64,000 nt of DNA from Mycobacterium pseudokansasii (GTDB taxonomy: Bacteria > Actinomycetota > Actinomycetes > Mycobacteriales > Mycobacteriaceae): contig NZ_UPHU01000001.1 in assembly GCF_900566075.1 (NCBI RefSeq), positions 3,844,325 through 3,908,324 on the forward strand. Direction: 5' to 3'. The notes beneath the pieces were generated by a model. That model searched no databases. It had not been told where the DNA came from and worked only from the letters and a program-made list of their open reading frames with translations. Below are positions 18,696 through 27,478 of this stretch, one piece after another (position 1 is the first letter of the stretch; the number at the start of each line of letters is the position of its first letter). The position numbers and the translations under genes were made by a program.

Positions 18696-20351
18696 ATGAC
18701 GTCCGGTGACGCCGATGAGTTCGTGCCCCGCGGCGACCTCACAGCCCTGCCCGACCTGCTGCACGGGCAGCACCGCGCGGGGCCGATGCGTGACCGCCGC
18801 CCGGTGTACGTCGACCTGCTGCCGCCGTGCAACGCCGGATGCCCGGCCGGGGAGAACATCCAGGCCTGGCTGGCCCTTGCCCGGGCCGGACGCCACGAGC
18901 AGGCGTGGCGCCAACTCGTCGCCGACAACCCGTTCGCGGCCGTCCACGGCCGGGTCTGCTATCACCCGTGCGAATCCGTCTGCAACAGAGCACGACTCGA
19001 TGCCGCGGTCTCGGTGCACGCGGTGGAGCGGTTCCTCGGCGACACCGCACGCGACCAAGGCTGGCGGTTCGGGCCCGCACCGCAGCCAACCGGCAAGCGA
19101 GTGCTCGTCGTGGGTGCCGGTCCCAGCGGGCTGTCTGCCGCCTATCACCTGGCTCGCCTGGGCCACCACGTTGAAGTTCGCGACGCCGGCGCGGAGCCGG
19201 GCGGGATGATGCGTTACGGCATCCCGAGCTATCGGCTGCCCCGCGACGTGCTGGATGCCGAAATCGAACGTATCGCCGCGCTGGGCGTGCAGCTGGTCTG
19301 CGGGCATCGCGTCGACGACCTCGCCGCTGAGCGTCAAGCCGGGAACTTCGATGCGGCATTCGTCGCGGTGGGCGCGCATCTGGCCAAGCGCGTCGACATC
19401 CCGGCTCGGGACGCGGGCCCCATGATCGACGCGGTGTCGTTCCTGCGTGCGGTCGCCGCCGGCGAGAAACCCGACCTCGGCCACCGCGTGGCCGTGTACG
19501 GTGGCGGCGACACCGCCATGGACGCCGCCCGTGTCGCCCGCCGCCTCGGCGCCGAGGACACCGTGATCATCTACCGGCGCACCGCGGCCCAGATGCCCGC
19601 TCACGAACACGAAGTCCACGAAGCCGAACGCGAAGGCGTGCGGATCAATTGGCTGCGCACCATCACCGCCTTCGACCACACCGAGCTCCGGGTTGAGCTG
19701 ATGGAGCTCGACGAATCCGGACGTCCCCGCCCGACCGGGAGATTCGAGACCCTGGCCGCCGACTCGGTCATCATGGCGCTCGGGCAGGAAACCGAATCGG
19801 CGTTCATGCGCAGCCTTCCCGGAGTCGAGTTCGACCGCGACGGCAGCGTGCGGGTCTCACCGACGCTGATGACCGGTTGCCCTGGGGTGTTCGCCGGCGG
19901 CGACATGGTGCCGTGCGAACGCACCGTGACCGTCGGTGTCGGACATGGCAAGAAGGCCGCCCACTACATCGACGCGTGGCTGCGCGGCGCCTCCGCTCAG
20001 CGCCCGGCAAAGCATCCGGTCGCCGGCTTCGACGCGCTGCACCTGTGGTACTTCGGCGACGCCGGCCAGCGTCGGCAGCCTGAACTTGCTCCGGCACAAC
20101 GGATTACCGGGTTCGACGAAGTCATCGGCGGCCTCTCGGCGCGGGCTGCGACGTTCGAGGCCGGCCGCTGCCTGTCGTGCGGTAACTGCTTCGAGTGCGA
20201 CGGCTGTCTGGGCGCCTGCCCGGAGGACGCGGTGATCAAGCTGGGCCGCGGTCACCGCTACCGCTTCGACTACCACCGGTGTACCGGTTGCGCCACCTGC
20301 TACGAGCAGTGTCCGGTGCACGCCATCGAGATGATGCCGGAGCCGCGATGA
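18696..20351 (+). CDS. GltD-like FAD/NAD(P) oxidoreductase with C-terminal 2[4Fe-4S] ferredoxin domain
   Basis: 551 residues. N-terminal Cys-rich helical domain (CNAGCPAGENI, YHPCESVCN) as in the glutamate synthase small subunit; FAD-binding VVGAGPSGLSAAYHLARLG (about 134-152); a second Rossmann site for NAD(P)H, YGGGDTAMDAARVARRLGA; and a C-terminal bacterial ferredoxin with two CxxCxxC clusters (CLSCGNCFECDGC and CTGCATCYEQCP). It can pass electrons between NAD(P)H and low-potential iron-sulfur partners. Since its stop overlaps the pyruvate:ferredoxin oxidoreductase start (ATGA), the likely role is the electron partner of that enzyme rather than glutamate synthase. No GltB large subunit is present. 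Confidence 0.9.
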   Translation: MTSGDADEFVPRGDLTALPDLLHGQHRAGPMRDRRPVYVDLLPPCNAGCPAGENIQAWLALARAGRHEQAWRQLVADNPFAAVHGRVCYHPCESVCNRARLDAAVSVHAVERFLGDTARDQGWRFGPAPQPTGKRVLVVGAGPSGLSAAYHLARLGHHVEVRDAGAEPGGMMRYGIPSYRLPRDVLDAEIERIAALGVQLVCGHRVDDLAAERQAGNFDAAFVAVGAHLAKRVDIPARDAGPMIDAVSFLRAVAAGEKPDLGHRVAVYGGGDTAMDAARVARRLGAEDTVIIYRRTAAQMPAHEHEVHEAEREGVRINWLRTITAFDHTELRVELMELDESGRPRPTGRFETLAADSVIMALGQETESAFMRSLPGVEFDRDGSVRVSPTLMTGCPGVFAGGDMVPCERTVTVGVGHGKKAAHYIDAWLRGASAQRPAKHPVAGFDALHLWYFGDAGQRRQPELAPAQRITGFDEVIGGLSARAATFEAGRCLSCGNCFECDGCLGACPEDAVIKLGRGHRYRFDYHRCTGCATCYEQCPVHAIEMMPEPR

Positions 20352-23300
20352 CACGCATCACGGTGGATGGCAACGAGGCGGTGGCATCGGTGGCCTACCG
20401 GCTCAACGAAGTGTGCTGCATCTACCCGATCACGCCGTCCTCGCCCATGGCCGAGCTGGCCGACGCGTGGTCGAACCGGCGCCGGCCGAACGTGTGGGGC
20501 GCCGTGCCGACGGTGGTGGAGATGCAAAGCGAGGGCGGGGCGGCCGGCGCCCTGCACGGCGCCCTGCAGGGCGGAGCGCTGGCGACGACGTTCACCTCGT
20601 CGCAAGGCCTGTTATTGATGATCCCGAACATGTACAAGATCGCCGGCGAGCTCACCTCGGCGGTGCTCCATGTTGCCGCGCGATCCCTTGCCGCCCAGGG
20701 CCTTTCGATTTTCGGTGACCACCAGGACGTGATGGCGGTGCGCCAGACCGGCTTTGCACTGCTGTCGTCGGCGTCGGTGCAGGAGGCCCACGACCTGGCC
20801 CTGGTCGCGCAGGCGGCCGCCCTGCGCACCCGGGTGCCGTTCGTGCATTTTTTCGACGGCTTTCGCACCTCGCACGAGCTCAACACCGTCGAGGCGCTCA
20901 CCGACGACGACCTACGGTCCCTGGTCCCGCAGGCATTGGTCCTGGCCCACCGCGACCGTGCTTTGTCTCCCGAACGGCCGTTCGTGCGCGGCACCGCGCA
21001 AAATCCCGACACCTACTTTCAGGCCCGCGAAACCGTCAACCCGTTTTACGCCCGGGTGCCGGAGGTGGTCGAGGACCTCATGGACGAGCTCGCCCAGCGC
21101 ACCGGACGCCCGCTACACATCGTCGACTACACCGGGCACCCGCAGGCCGAGCGGGTCGTGGTGCTGATGGGTTCGGGCGCCCAGACCGCGGCCGAAACCG
21201 TGGCCGTTCTCAATGCGCGCGGCGAGCGGGTCGGGGTGGTGCAGATCCGTTTGTACCGACCGTTCCCGGCGCAAGCGGTCCTGACAGCGCTGCCACCCTC
21301 GGTCCGCGCCGTCGCGGTGCTGGACCGCACCAAGGAGCCCGGGTCCCACGGCGAGCCGCTGTATTTGGACGTCGTCGCCACCCTGGCCGAGGCCCACAGC
21401 CGCGGCGAACGATCGTCGCTGCCGCTGGTGTGCGGCGGACGCTACGGCCTGTCGTCGAAGGAATTCACCCCCGGCATGGTCGCCGGCGTTTTCGAGGAGC
21501 TGGCCCGCGAGCGGCCGCGCACCCGTTTCACCGTGGGTATCGACGACGACGTCAGCGGCACCAGCATCGGCTACGACCCGGGATTCGACATCGACTCCCC
21601 CGCAATCACCAGTGCCGTGTTCTTCGGCATCGGCTCCGACGGCACCGTCGGCGCCAACAAGAACACCATCAAGATCCTCGGCGCCCAGGACCACGTCTAC
21701 GCCCAGGGCTACTTCGTCTATGACTCGAAAAAGTCCGGATCGCAAACTGTTTCGCATTTACGCTTCGGGCCGGAACCCATCAAAGCGCCATATCTGGTGC
21801 AGCGCGCGGCTTTTGTCGGCTGCCACCACCAACGGTTGCTGAACAAGGTCGACGTGCTGGGCCACGCTGCCCAGGGTGCGGCGCTGTTGCTCAACAGCTC
21901 CCGGACGCCCGAGCGGGTGTGGGATAGCCTGCCCGGCCCGGTGCAGCAGCAGATCATCGACAAACACATCCGGCTTTACGTCGTCGACGCCGCAGCCATC
22001 GCGCGTGAGGTGGGGCTGGCCGGCCGGATCAATATTGTGCTGCAGACCTGCTTTTTCGCGATCGCCGGTGTGCTGCCGGTGCAGACCGCGATCGCCGAGA
22101 TCAAAGACAGCGTCGCCAAAACCTATGCCGGGCAAGGTGCGGACGTGGTCGGTCGCGAACTCGACGCCGTCGATCGAGCCCTCGCCGGCCTGCACCAGGT
22201 GCAGGTGCCCGACAACGCCACCTCCACCCGTGGACTCGACCCGCCGGTGCCTCCTGATGCCCCGGATTTCGTGCGAAGGGTGACCGCGGAGATGATTGCC
22301 GGGCGCGGCGACGCGTTACCGGTCAGCGCGCTTCCGGTCGACGGCAGCTATCCCAGCGGTACCGCGGCCTACGAGAAACGCAATATCTCCGACCTGGTCG
22401 CGGTGTGGGATCCCGACACCTGCATCCAGTGCGGCAACTGCGCATTCGTGTGCCCGCACAGCGTCATCCGGACCACGTTCTACCAGCAGGACCGCCTGCA
22501 CGACGCGCCCGCCTCCTTCCGGTCGGCACCGCTGAATACCGTCGGCCTGCCCGATACCCGCTACACGCTGCAGGTGTATGCCGAGGACTGCACGGGATGC
22601 AACCTGTGTGTGCAAGCCTGCCCGGCCGTGGTTCCCGGGACGCCGATCACCAAGGCGATCAACCTGGCGCCGCGCGAACCGCTGGTTGCCGAGGCACGCC
22701 AGAACATCGCGTTCTTCGAAACCCTGCCGGTGCCAAACCGCTCGATGGTCGACTTCGGCACGGTGCGCGGCGCACAGTTCCTGCAGCCGCTGTTCGAATT
22801 CCCCGGCGCCTGCGCGGGATGCGGTGAAACGCCCTACCTCAAACTGCTGTCCCAGCTGTTCGGCGACCGGTTGATGATCGCCAATGCCACCGGATGCTCG
22901 TCGATCTACGGCGGCAACCTGCCCACCACACCCTGGACCACCAACGCCGCGGGCCGGGGCCCCGCCTGGTCCAATTCGCTGTTCGAAGACAACGCCGAAT
23001 TCGGTCTGGGCATGCGCCTGGCGGCCGATACCCACCTGCATCAGGCCCGCCAGCGGCTGACCGAACAGCGCGACCGCCTGGGCGCCGACCTCGTCGACGC
23101 CATCCTGGCCGCCCCGCAACGGCGGGAATCAGAGTTGCACGCCCAACGCCAGCGGATCACCGAGCTAGCCAGCCGGCTGGATCGGCTGCCGCCCGGCATT
23201 GCAGACGAATTGCGCAGTGTGCTAGACCATCTCATCCGCCGCAGCGTGTGGATCGTCGGCGGCGACGGCTGGGCCTACGACATCGGCGCCGGCGGGCTCG

Positions 23301-23920
23301 ACCACGTACTGGCCAGCGGGCACAACGTCAATGTGCTGGTGCTCGACACCGAGGTGTATTCCAACACCGGCGGGCAGATGTCGAAGAGCACGCCGCTGGG
23401 CGCGGTGGCCAAGTTCGCCGCCGGCGGCAAGACCGTTCCGCGCAAAGACTTGGCGCTGCAGGCCATTTCGTACGGCAACGTCTACGTGGCGCGCGTCGCG
23501 ATGGGCGCCGACCCGCAGCAGACGTTGCTGGCGTTGCGGGAAGCCGAGGCCTACGACGGGCCGTCGCTGGTGATCGCCTACAGCCACTGCATCGCTCACG
23601 GCTTCGAGCTGCGGTATGGCCTGAAGCAGCAATACCGCGCGGTCGCCAGCGGGCACTGGCCGTTGATCCGCTTCAACCCCGTGCTACGCGCCAGCGGCAG
23701 ACCGCCGTTTCTGCTGGATTCCCACCGCCCTCGGGTATCGCTGGCCGACTTTCGCAATCGTGAGCTGCGCTACCGCAGCCTGGCCAACTCCGATCCCGAG
23801 GAGGCCGAACGGCTGCTCGCGCTTGCCCAGGAGTCCATCGACCAACGCTGGGAGGTCTACGAGGACATGGCGTGCCAAGCGCCGCACCGATTTCCCTCCG
23901 ACGCGCGACGGGAGCGCTGA
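20348..23920 (+). CDS. nifJ: Pyruvate:ferredoxin/flavodoxin oxidoreductase
   Basis: 1190 residues, the normal length for the single-chain enzyme converting pyruvate, CoA and oxidised ferredoxin to acetyl-CoA, CO2 and reduced ferredoxin. Visible domains: N-terminal pyrimidine domain (YPITPSSPMAELADAW), gamma and delta parts, a two-cluster ferredoxin insert (CIQCGNCAFVCP near 694 and CTGCNLCVQACP), the proximal-cluster cysteines CAGCGE, and TPP-binding GDGWAYDIGAGG near 972. ATG 20348 is used because MTRITVDGNEAVA is the family start; the frame is open further upstream inside the previous gene. This enzyme is oxygen-sensitive in many bacteria, making it notable in an aerobic actinobacterium. 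Stop overlaps the next start (TGATG). Confidence 0.96.
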   Translation: MTRITVDGNEAVASVAYRLNEVCCIYPITPSSPMAELADAWSNRRRPNVWGAVPTVVEMQSEGGAAGALHGALQGGALATTFTSSQGLLLMIPNMYKIAGELTSAVLHVAARSLAAQGLSIFGDHQDVMAVRQTGFALLSSASVQEAHDLALVAQAAALRTRVPFVHFFDGFRTSHELNTVEALTDDDLRSLVPQALVLAHRDRALSPERPFVRGTAQNPDTYFQARETVNPFYARVPEVVEDLMDELAQRTGRPLHIVDYTGHPQAERVVVLMGSGAQTAAETVAVLNARGERVGVVQIRLYRPFPAQAVLTALPPSVRAVAVLDRTKEPGSHGEPLYLDVVATLAEAHSRGERSSLPLVCGGRYGLSSKEFTPGMVAGVFEELARERPRTRFTVGIDDDVSGTSIGYDPGFDIDSPAITSAVFFGIGSDGTVGANKNTIKILGAQDHVYAQGYFVYDSKKSGSQTVSHLRFGPEPIKAPYLVQRAAFVGCHHQRLLNKVDVLGHAAQGAALLLNSSRTPERVWDSLPGPVQQQIIDKHIRLYVVDAAAIAREVGLAGRINIVLQTCFFAIAGVLPVQTAIAEIKDSVAKTYAGQGADVVGRELDAVDRALAGLHQVQVPDNATSTRGLDPPVPPDAPDFVRRVTAEMIAGRGDALPVSALPVDGSYPSGTAAYEKRNISDLVAVWDPDTCIQCGNCAFVCPHSVIRTTFYQQDRLHDAPASFRSAPLNTVGLPDTRYTLQVYAEDCTGCNLCVQACPAVVPGTPITKAINLAPREPLVAEARQNIAFFETLPVPNRSMVDFGTVRGAQFLQPLFEFPGACAGCGETPYLKLLSQLFGDRLMIANATGCSSIYGGNLPTTPWTTNAAGRGPAWSNSLFEDNAEFGLGMRLAADTHLHQARQRLTEQRDRLGADLVDAILAAPQRRESELHAQRQRITELASRLDRLPPGIADELRSVLDHLIRRSVWIVGGDGWAYDIGAGGLDHVLASGHNVNVLVLDTEVYSNTGGQMSKSTPLGAVAKFAAGGKTVPRKDLALQAISYGNVYVARVAMGADPQQTLLALREAEAYDGPSLVIAYSHCIAHGFELRYGLKQQYRAVASGHWPLIRFNPVLRASGRPPFLLDSHRPRVSLADFRNRELRYRSLANSDPEEAERLLALAQESIDQRWEVYEDMACQAPHRFPSDARRER

Positions 23921-24930
23921 TGGACCTGTCTACCCGCTACCTCGGGCTGAGCCTGCGCAACCCGCTGCTGGCCTCGGCATCCCCACTGAGCCACACCGTC
24001 GACGGTGTCCGGCGGCTCGCCGACGCCGGTGTGGCGGCGGTGGTGCTGTACTCGCTGTTCGAAGAACAACTGCGCCGTGAAGCCGAGCACAACCAGCGGA
24101 TGGCCTCCCAGGGCAGCGAAAGCTACGCCGAGTCGCTGAGCTACTTCCCCCCGCACAGCGGCGAGAGCGGTGGCGGCCAGCGGTATCTGCGTCTGGTCGA
24201 GCGCGCTGCGGCCACCGTCGACATCCCGGTCATCGCCAGCCTGAACGCGTCGACCCCCGGCAGCTGGGCACGCTACGCCGGGCGGATGCAGGACGCCGGT
24301 GCGGCTGCGATCGAGGTGAATATCTACTACCTTCCCGGCGATACCGGTGTCGACTGCAGTGCCGTGGAACGGCGTCATCTCGACGTGCTGGCCGCGGTCA
24401 AAAGCGCGACCACCGTGCCGGTGGCCGTCAAGCTCAGCCCCTATTTCAGCGCGACCGCCGACATGGTGCACCGCCTCGACGCCGCAGGTGCCGACGGGCT
24501 GGTGTTGTTCAACCGGTTTCTGCAACCCGACATCGACCCCGAGACGCTGAGCACCGTGCGCACGATCACGCTGTCGACGCCGACGGACACGCGCTTGCCG
24601 CTGACCTGGATCGCGTTGCTGCGCGGGCGGATACGCGCCTCGCTGGCCGCCAGCACGGGGGTCGAGCACGCCGCGGATGTGGCCAAGTACCTGCTCGCCG
24701 GGGCAGACGTGGTGCAGTCGGCGTCGGCGTTGCTGCGCCACGGTCCCGAGTACGCGGGCGTGCTGTTGCGGGGACTTTCGGACTGGATGAGCCGCAAGGG
24801 CTTTCAGACCCTCGATGAGGTACGCGGGCTGCTGGCGGCCCCCAGCGCCGAGGACTCCGCTTCCCGCGAGCGCGCCGACTACGTCTGGGCGCTGCGAAAA
24901 GCCAATTACGGACTGTACGAATCCTATTGA
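23920..24930 (+). CDS. Dihydroorotate dehydrogenase-like flavoprotein
   Basis: 336 residues with the FMN barrel pattern: MDLSTRYLGLSLRNPLLASASPLS at the start, VIASLNAST, AIEVNIYYLP and VAVKLSPYFS. This DHOD-like group is commonly encoded next to pyruvate:ferredoxin oxidoreductase in other bacteria (established pattern, from memory), and is probably not the pyrimidine-synthesis enzyme PyrD. Overlaps the preceding stop by one base. Its role in the cluster may be shuttling reducing equivalents; the true substrate is unknown. Confidence 0.85.
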   Translation: MDLSTRYLGLSLRNPLLASASPLSHTVDGVRRLADAGVAAVVLYSLFEEQLRREAEHNQRMASQGSESYAESLSYFPPHSGESGGGQRYLRLVERAAATVDIPVIASLNASTPGSWARYAGRMQDAGAAAIEVNIYYLPGDTGVDCSAVERRHLDVLAAVKSATTVPVAVKLSPYFSATADMVHRLDAAGADGLVLFNRFLQPDIDPETLSTVRTITLSTPTDTRLPLTWIALLRGRIRASLAASTGVEHAADVAKYLLAGADVVQSASALLRHGPEYAGVLLRGLSDWMSRKGFQTLDEVRGLLAAPSAEDSASRERADYVWALRKANYGLYESY

Positions 24931-24949
24931 ACACACGGAGGAAGGCACC

Positions 24950-27346
24950 ATGAGCACGTTTACCTACATTCGCTACTTCGAAGAATTCGGCATCGAGGAC
25001 GTGCCGCTCGTCGGCGGCAAGAACGCCTCGCTCGGCGAGATGTACCAGAAGCTGTCCGAGCAGGGTATCCGCGTCCCGCACGGGTTCGCCATCACCGCCC
25101 AGGCCTACAAACACATGCTGGACAGCGCCGGCGCCTGGGACGCGCTGCACGCCGAGCTCGACGACCTCGACCCCGACGACGTCACCGCACTGGCGCGCAA
25201 AGGTAAACGCGCCCGGGAAATCGTCTACGGCGCCGGGCTTCCCGACGACCTGGCGGCCGAGATCGTGGCCGCCTACCGCACGCTGCAGGAGGAGTACGGC
25301 GAGGAGGTCAGCCTGGCGGTGCGCAGCTCGGCGACCGCCGAGGACCTGCCGACGGCCAGCTTCGCCGGCCAGCAGGAAACCTTCCTCAACATCACCGGGT
25401 CGGAGAGTCTGCTCGACGCCTGCCGCCGCTGTTTCGCCAGCCTGTTCACCGACCGGGCCATCCACTATCGCATCGACCAGGGCTTCGACCAGTTCAAGGT
25501 GTCGCTGTCGATCGGCGTGATGAAGATGGTGCGCTCCGATCTGGCCTCCTCGGGGGTGATGTTCACCATCGACACCGAATCCGGGTTCAACGACGTCGTT
25601 TTCATCACCGGCGCCTACGGCCTGGGCGAGAACGTGGTCCAGGGTGCCGTCGACCCCGACGAGTTCTACGTCCACAAGCCGACCTACCAGGCCGGCCATC
25701 GTGCCGTGCTGCGCCGCCTGGTCGGCGACAAGGCGGTGAAAATGATCTTCGTCGAGGGCGGCACCAAGCACACCACCCGCAACATCCCCACCCCCAAGGC
25801 CGACCGTGCCCGGTTCTGCATCACCGACGAGGACGTTCTGGAGCTCGCCGGCTACGCCTGCACCATCGAGGGACATTACCGGCGCCCGATGGATATCGAG
25901 TGGGCCAAAGACGGTCTGGACGGCAAGCTCTACATCGTGCAGGCCCGGCCCGAGACGGCGGCCTCCCAACGCAGCCTGACGACCATAGAAACCTATGTGC
26001 TGGAAGGTAAAGGCGAGATCCTCACCGAGGGCCGCTCGGTCGGCGAGAAGGTCGCCACCGGTGTCGCGAAACGGATCGACAACCTCGAGCAGCTGTCGGC
26101 CTTCCGGCCCGGCCAGGTGCTGGTGGCCGACACCACCACGCCGGACTGGGAGCCGGTGATGAAGACGGCGGCCGCCGTCGTCACCAACCGCGGCGGGCGA
26201 ACCTGCCACGCGGCCATCATCGCGCGCGAGCTGGGCATCCCGGCGGTGGTCGGTGCGGGCGATGCCACCACGAGCGTCCCGGATGGCCAGGTCGTCACCG
26301 TGTCGTGTGTGGAGGGCGACACCGGGCGGGTGTACCGCGGCGAGGTGGGCTTCCACGTCGACCGCACCGAGGTCGCCGACCTGGCGCGGCCGCGCACCCA
26401 GATCATGATCAACCTCGGCAACCCCGATCTGGCTTTCAAGACCTCGTTCTTGCCCAACGACGGTGTGGGGCTGGCCCGAATGGAGTTCATCGTCAGCGAA
26501 TACATCAAGGTGCACCCGCTGGCGCTGCTGCATCCGGACAAGGTCGACGACCCCGATGCACGGCGGACGATCGAGCGGCTCACCCGCGGCTACGCCGACG
26601 GCAGCGAGTTCTTCGTCCAGCGGCTGTCGGAGGGAATCGGCACGATCGCGGCGGCCTTCTGGCCCAAGCCCGTGGTGGTGCGGATGTCGGACTTCAAGAC
26701 CAACGAATACGCCAGCCTGATCGGCGGCAGCGGCTTCGAGCCGACCGAGAGCAACCCGATGATCGGCTTCCGCGGCGCGTCACGCTATGCGCACCCGGCC
26801 TATGCCGAGGGCTTCGCGCTGGAGTGCCGTGCGATGCAACGGGTGCGTGAGGAGATGGGCCTGACCAACGTCGTCATCATGCTGCCCTTCGTCCGCCGCG
26901 TCGCCGAGGCGGACCTGGTGCTAACGACGATGGCCGAACACGGGCTGCAGCGCGGCCGCAACGGGCTGCAGGTGTATGCGATGTGCGAGATCCCGAATAA
27001 CGTCATCCTTCTCGACGAGTTCGCCAAGCGCTTCGACGGTTTCTCCATCGGCTCCAACGATTTGACTCAACTCACGCTCGGCGTGGATCGCGACAGCGAG
27101 ATCGTGGCCTTCGACTACGACGAGCGCGACGAGGGAGTCAAGGAGATGATTCGCCTGGCCGTGGAAGGCTGCCGCCGCAACGGGATTCACTCGGGGCTGT
27201 GCGGGCAAGCGCCGTCGGATTACCCCGACATGGCCGAGTTCCTGGTCCGCATCGGTATCGACTCGATCAGCCTCAACCCCGATGTGGTGGTCAAGACCAC
27301 CCGGCAGATCCTCGAGCTGGAGCAGCAGGTGGCGTCGCGGCCCTGA
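24950..27346 (+). CDS. ppsA: Phosphoenolpyruvate synthase
   Basis: 798 residues. N-terminal ATP-grasp-like domain (LVGGKNASLGEMY; SVAVRSS-type motif here LAVRSSATAEDLPTASFAGQ), central phosphohistidine domain GGRTCHAAIIARELG with His420 (E. coli PpsA uses His421), and the C-terminal PEP/pyruvate barrel ending in GLCGQAPSDYP. It converts pyruvate, ATP and water to PEP, AMP and Pi. An excellent GGAGGAAGG ribosome site precedes ATG 24950, 19 bases after the previous gene. Together with nifJ this gives a C2-C3 gluconeogenic link; convergent phosphofructokinase may oppose it. Confidence 0.95.
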   Translation: MSTFTYIRYFEEFGIEDVPLVGGKNASLGEMYQKLSEQGIRVPHGFAITAQAYKHMLDSAGAWDALHAELDDLDPDDVTALARKGKRAREIVYGAGLPDDLAAEIVAAYRTLQEEYGEEVSLAVRSSATAEDLPTASFAGQQETFLNITGSESLLDACRRCFASLFTDRAIHYRIDQGFDQFKVSLSIGVMKMVRSDLASSGVMFTIDTESGFNDVVFITGAYGLGENVVQGAVDPDEFYVHKPTYQAGHRAVLRRLVGDKAVKMIFVEGGTKHTTRNIPTPKADRARFCITDEDVLELAGYACTIEGHYRRPMDIEWAKDGLDGKLYIVQARPETAASQRSLTTIETYVLEGKGEILTEGRSVGEKVATGVAKRIDNLEQLSAFRPGQVLVADTTTPDWEPVMKTAAAVVTNRGGRTCHAAIIARELGIPAVVGAGDATTSVPDGQVVTVSCVEGDTGRVYRGEVGFHVDRTEVADLARPRTQIMINLGNPDLAFKTSFLPNDGVGLARMEFIVSEYIKVHPLALLHPDKVDDPDARRTIERLTRGYADGSEFFVQRLSEGIGTIAAAFWPKPVVVRMSDFKTNEYASLIGGSGFEPTESNPMIGFRGASRYAHPAYAEGFALECRAMQRVREEMGLTNVVIMLPFVRRVAEADLVLTTMAEHGLQRGRNGLQVYAMCEIPNNVILLDEFAKRFDGFSIGSNDLTQLTLGVDRDSEIVAFDYDERDEGVKEMIRLAVEGCRRNGIHSGLCGQAPSDYPDMAEFLVRIGIDSISLNPDVVVKTTRQILELEQQVASRP

Positions 27347-27406
27347 ATTCGCGTGCATCGGCTCACGCCGAAATCCACACCACCGCGGAAAAGTGCGAGA
27401 GACGAT

Positions 27407-27438
27407 GACGTCGATCTCGGCGGACGTCGATCTCGGCG
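27407..27438. repeat. Tandem 16-bp direct repeat in the convergent ppsA/pfk interval
   Basis: Two perfect abutting copies of a 16-base unit, 27407-27422 and 27423-27438. It lies between the ppsA stop and the phosphofructokinase stop. Likely a small local duplication; no hairpin function is evident. Confidence 0.8.
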
Positions 27439-27478
27439 GTGGCTGCGATGAGATCGTCACACGGACATCGCCGTCGGG

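Noticed and set aside
24566..26533. 655-codon minus-strand frame opposite PEP synthase
   Set aside because: Typical antisense shadow in GC-rich DNA; the plus strand carries an intact PEP synthase with its catalytic histidine.
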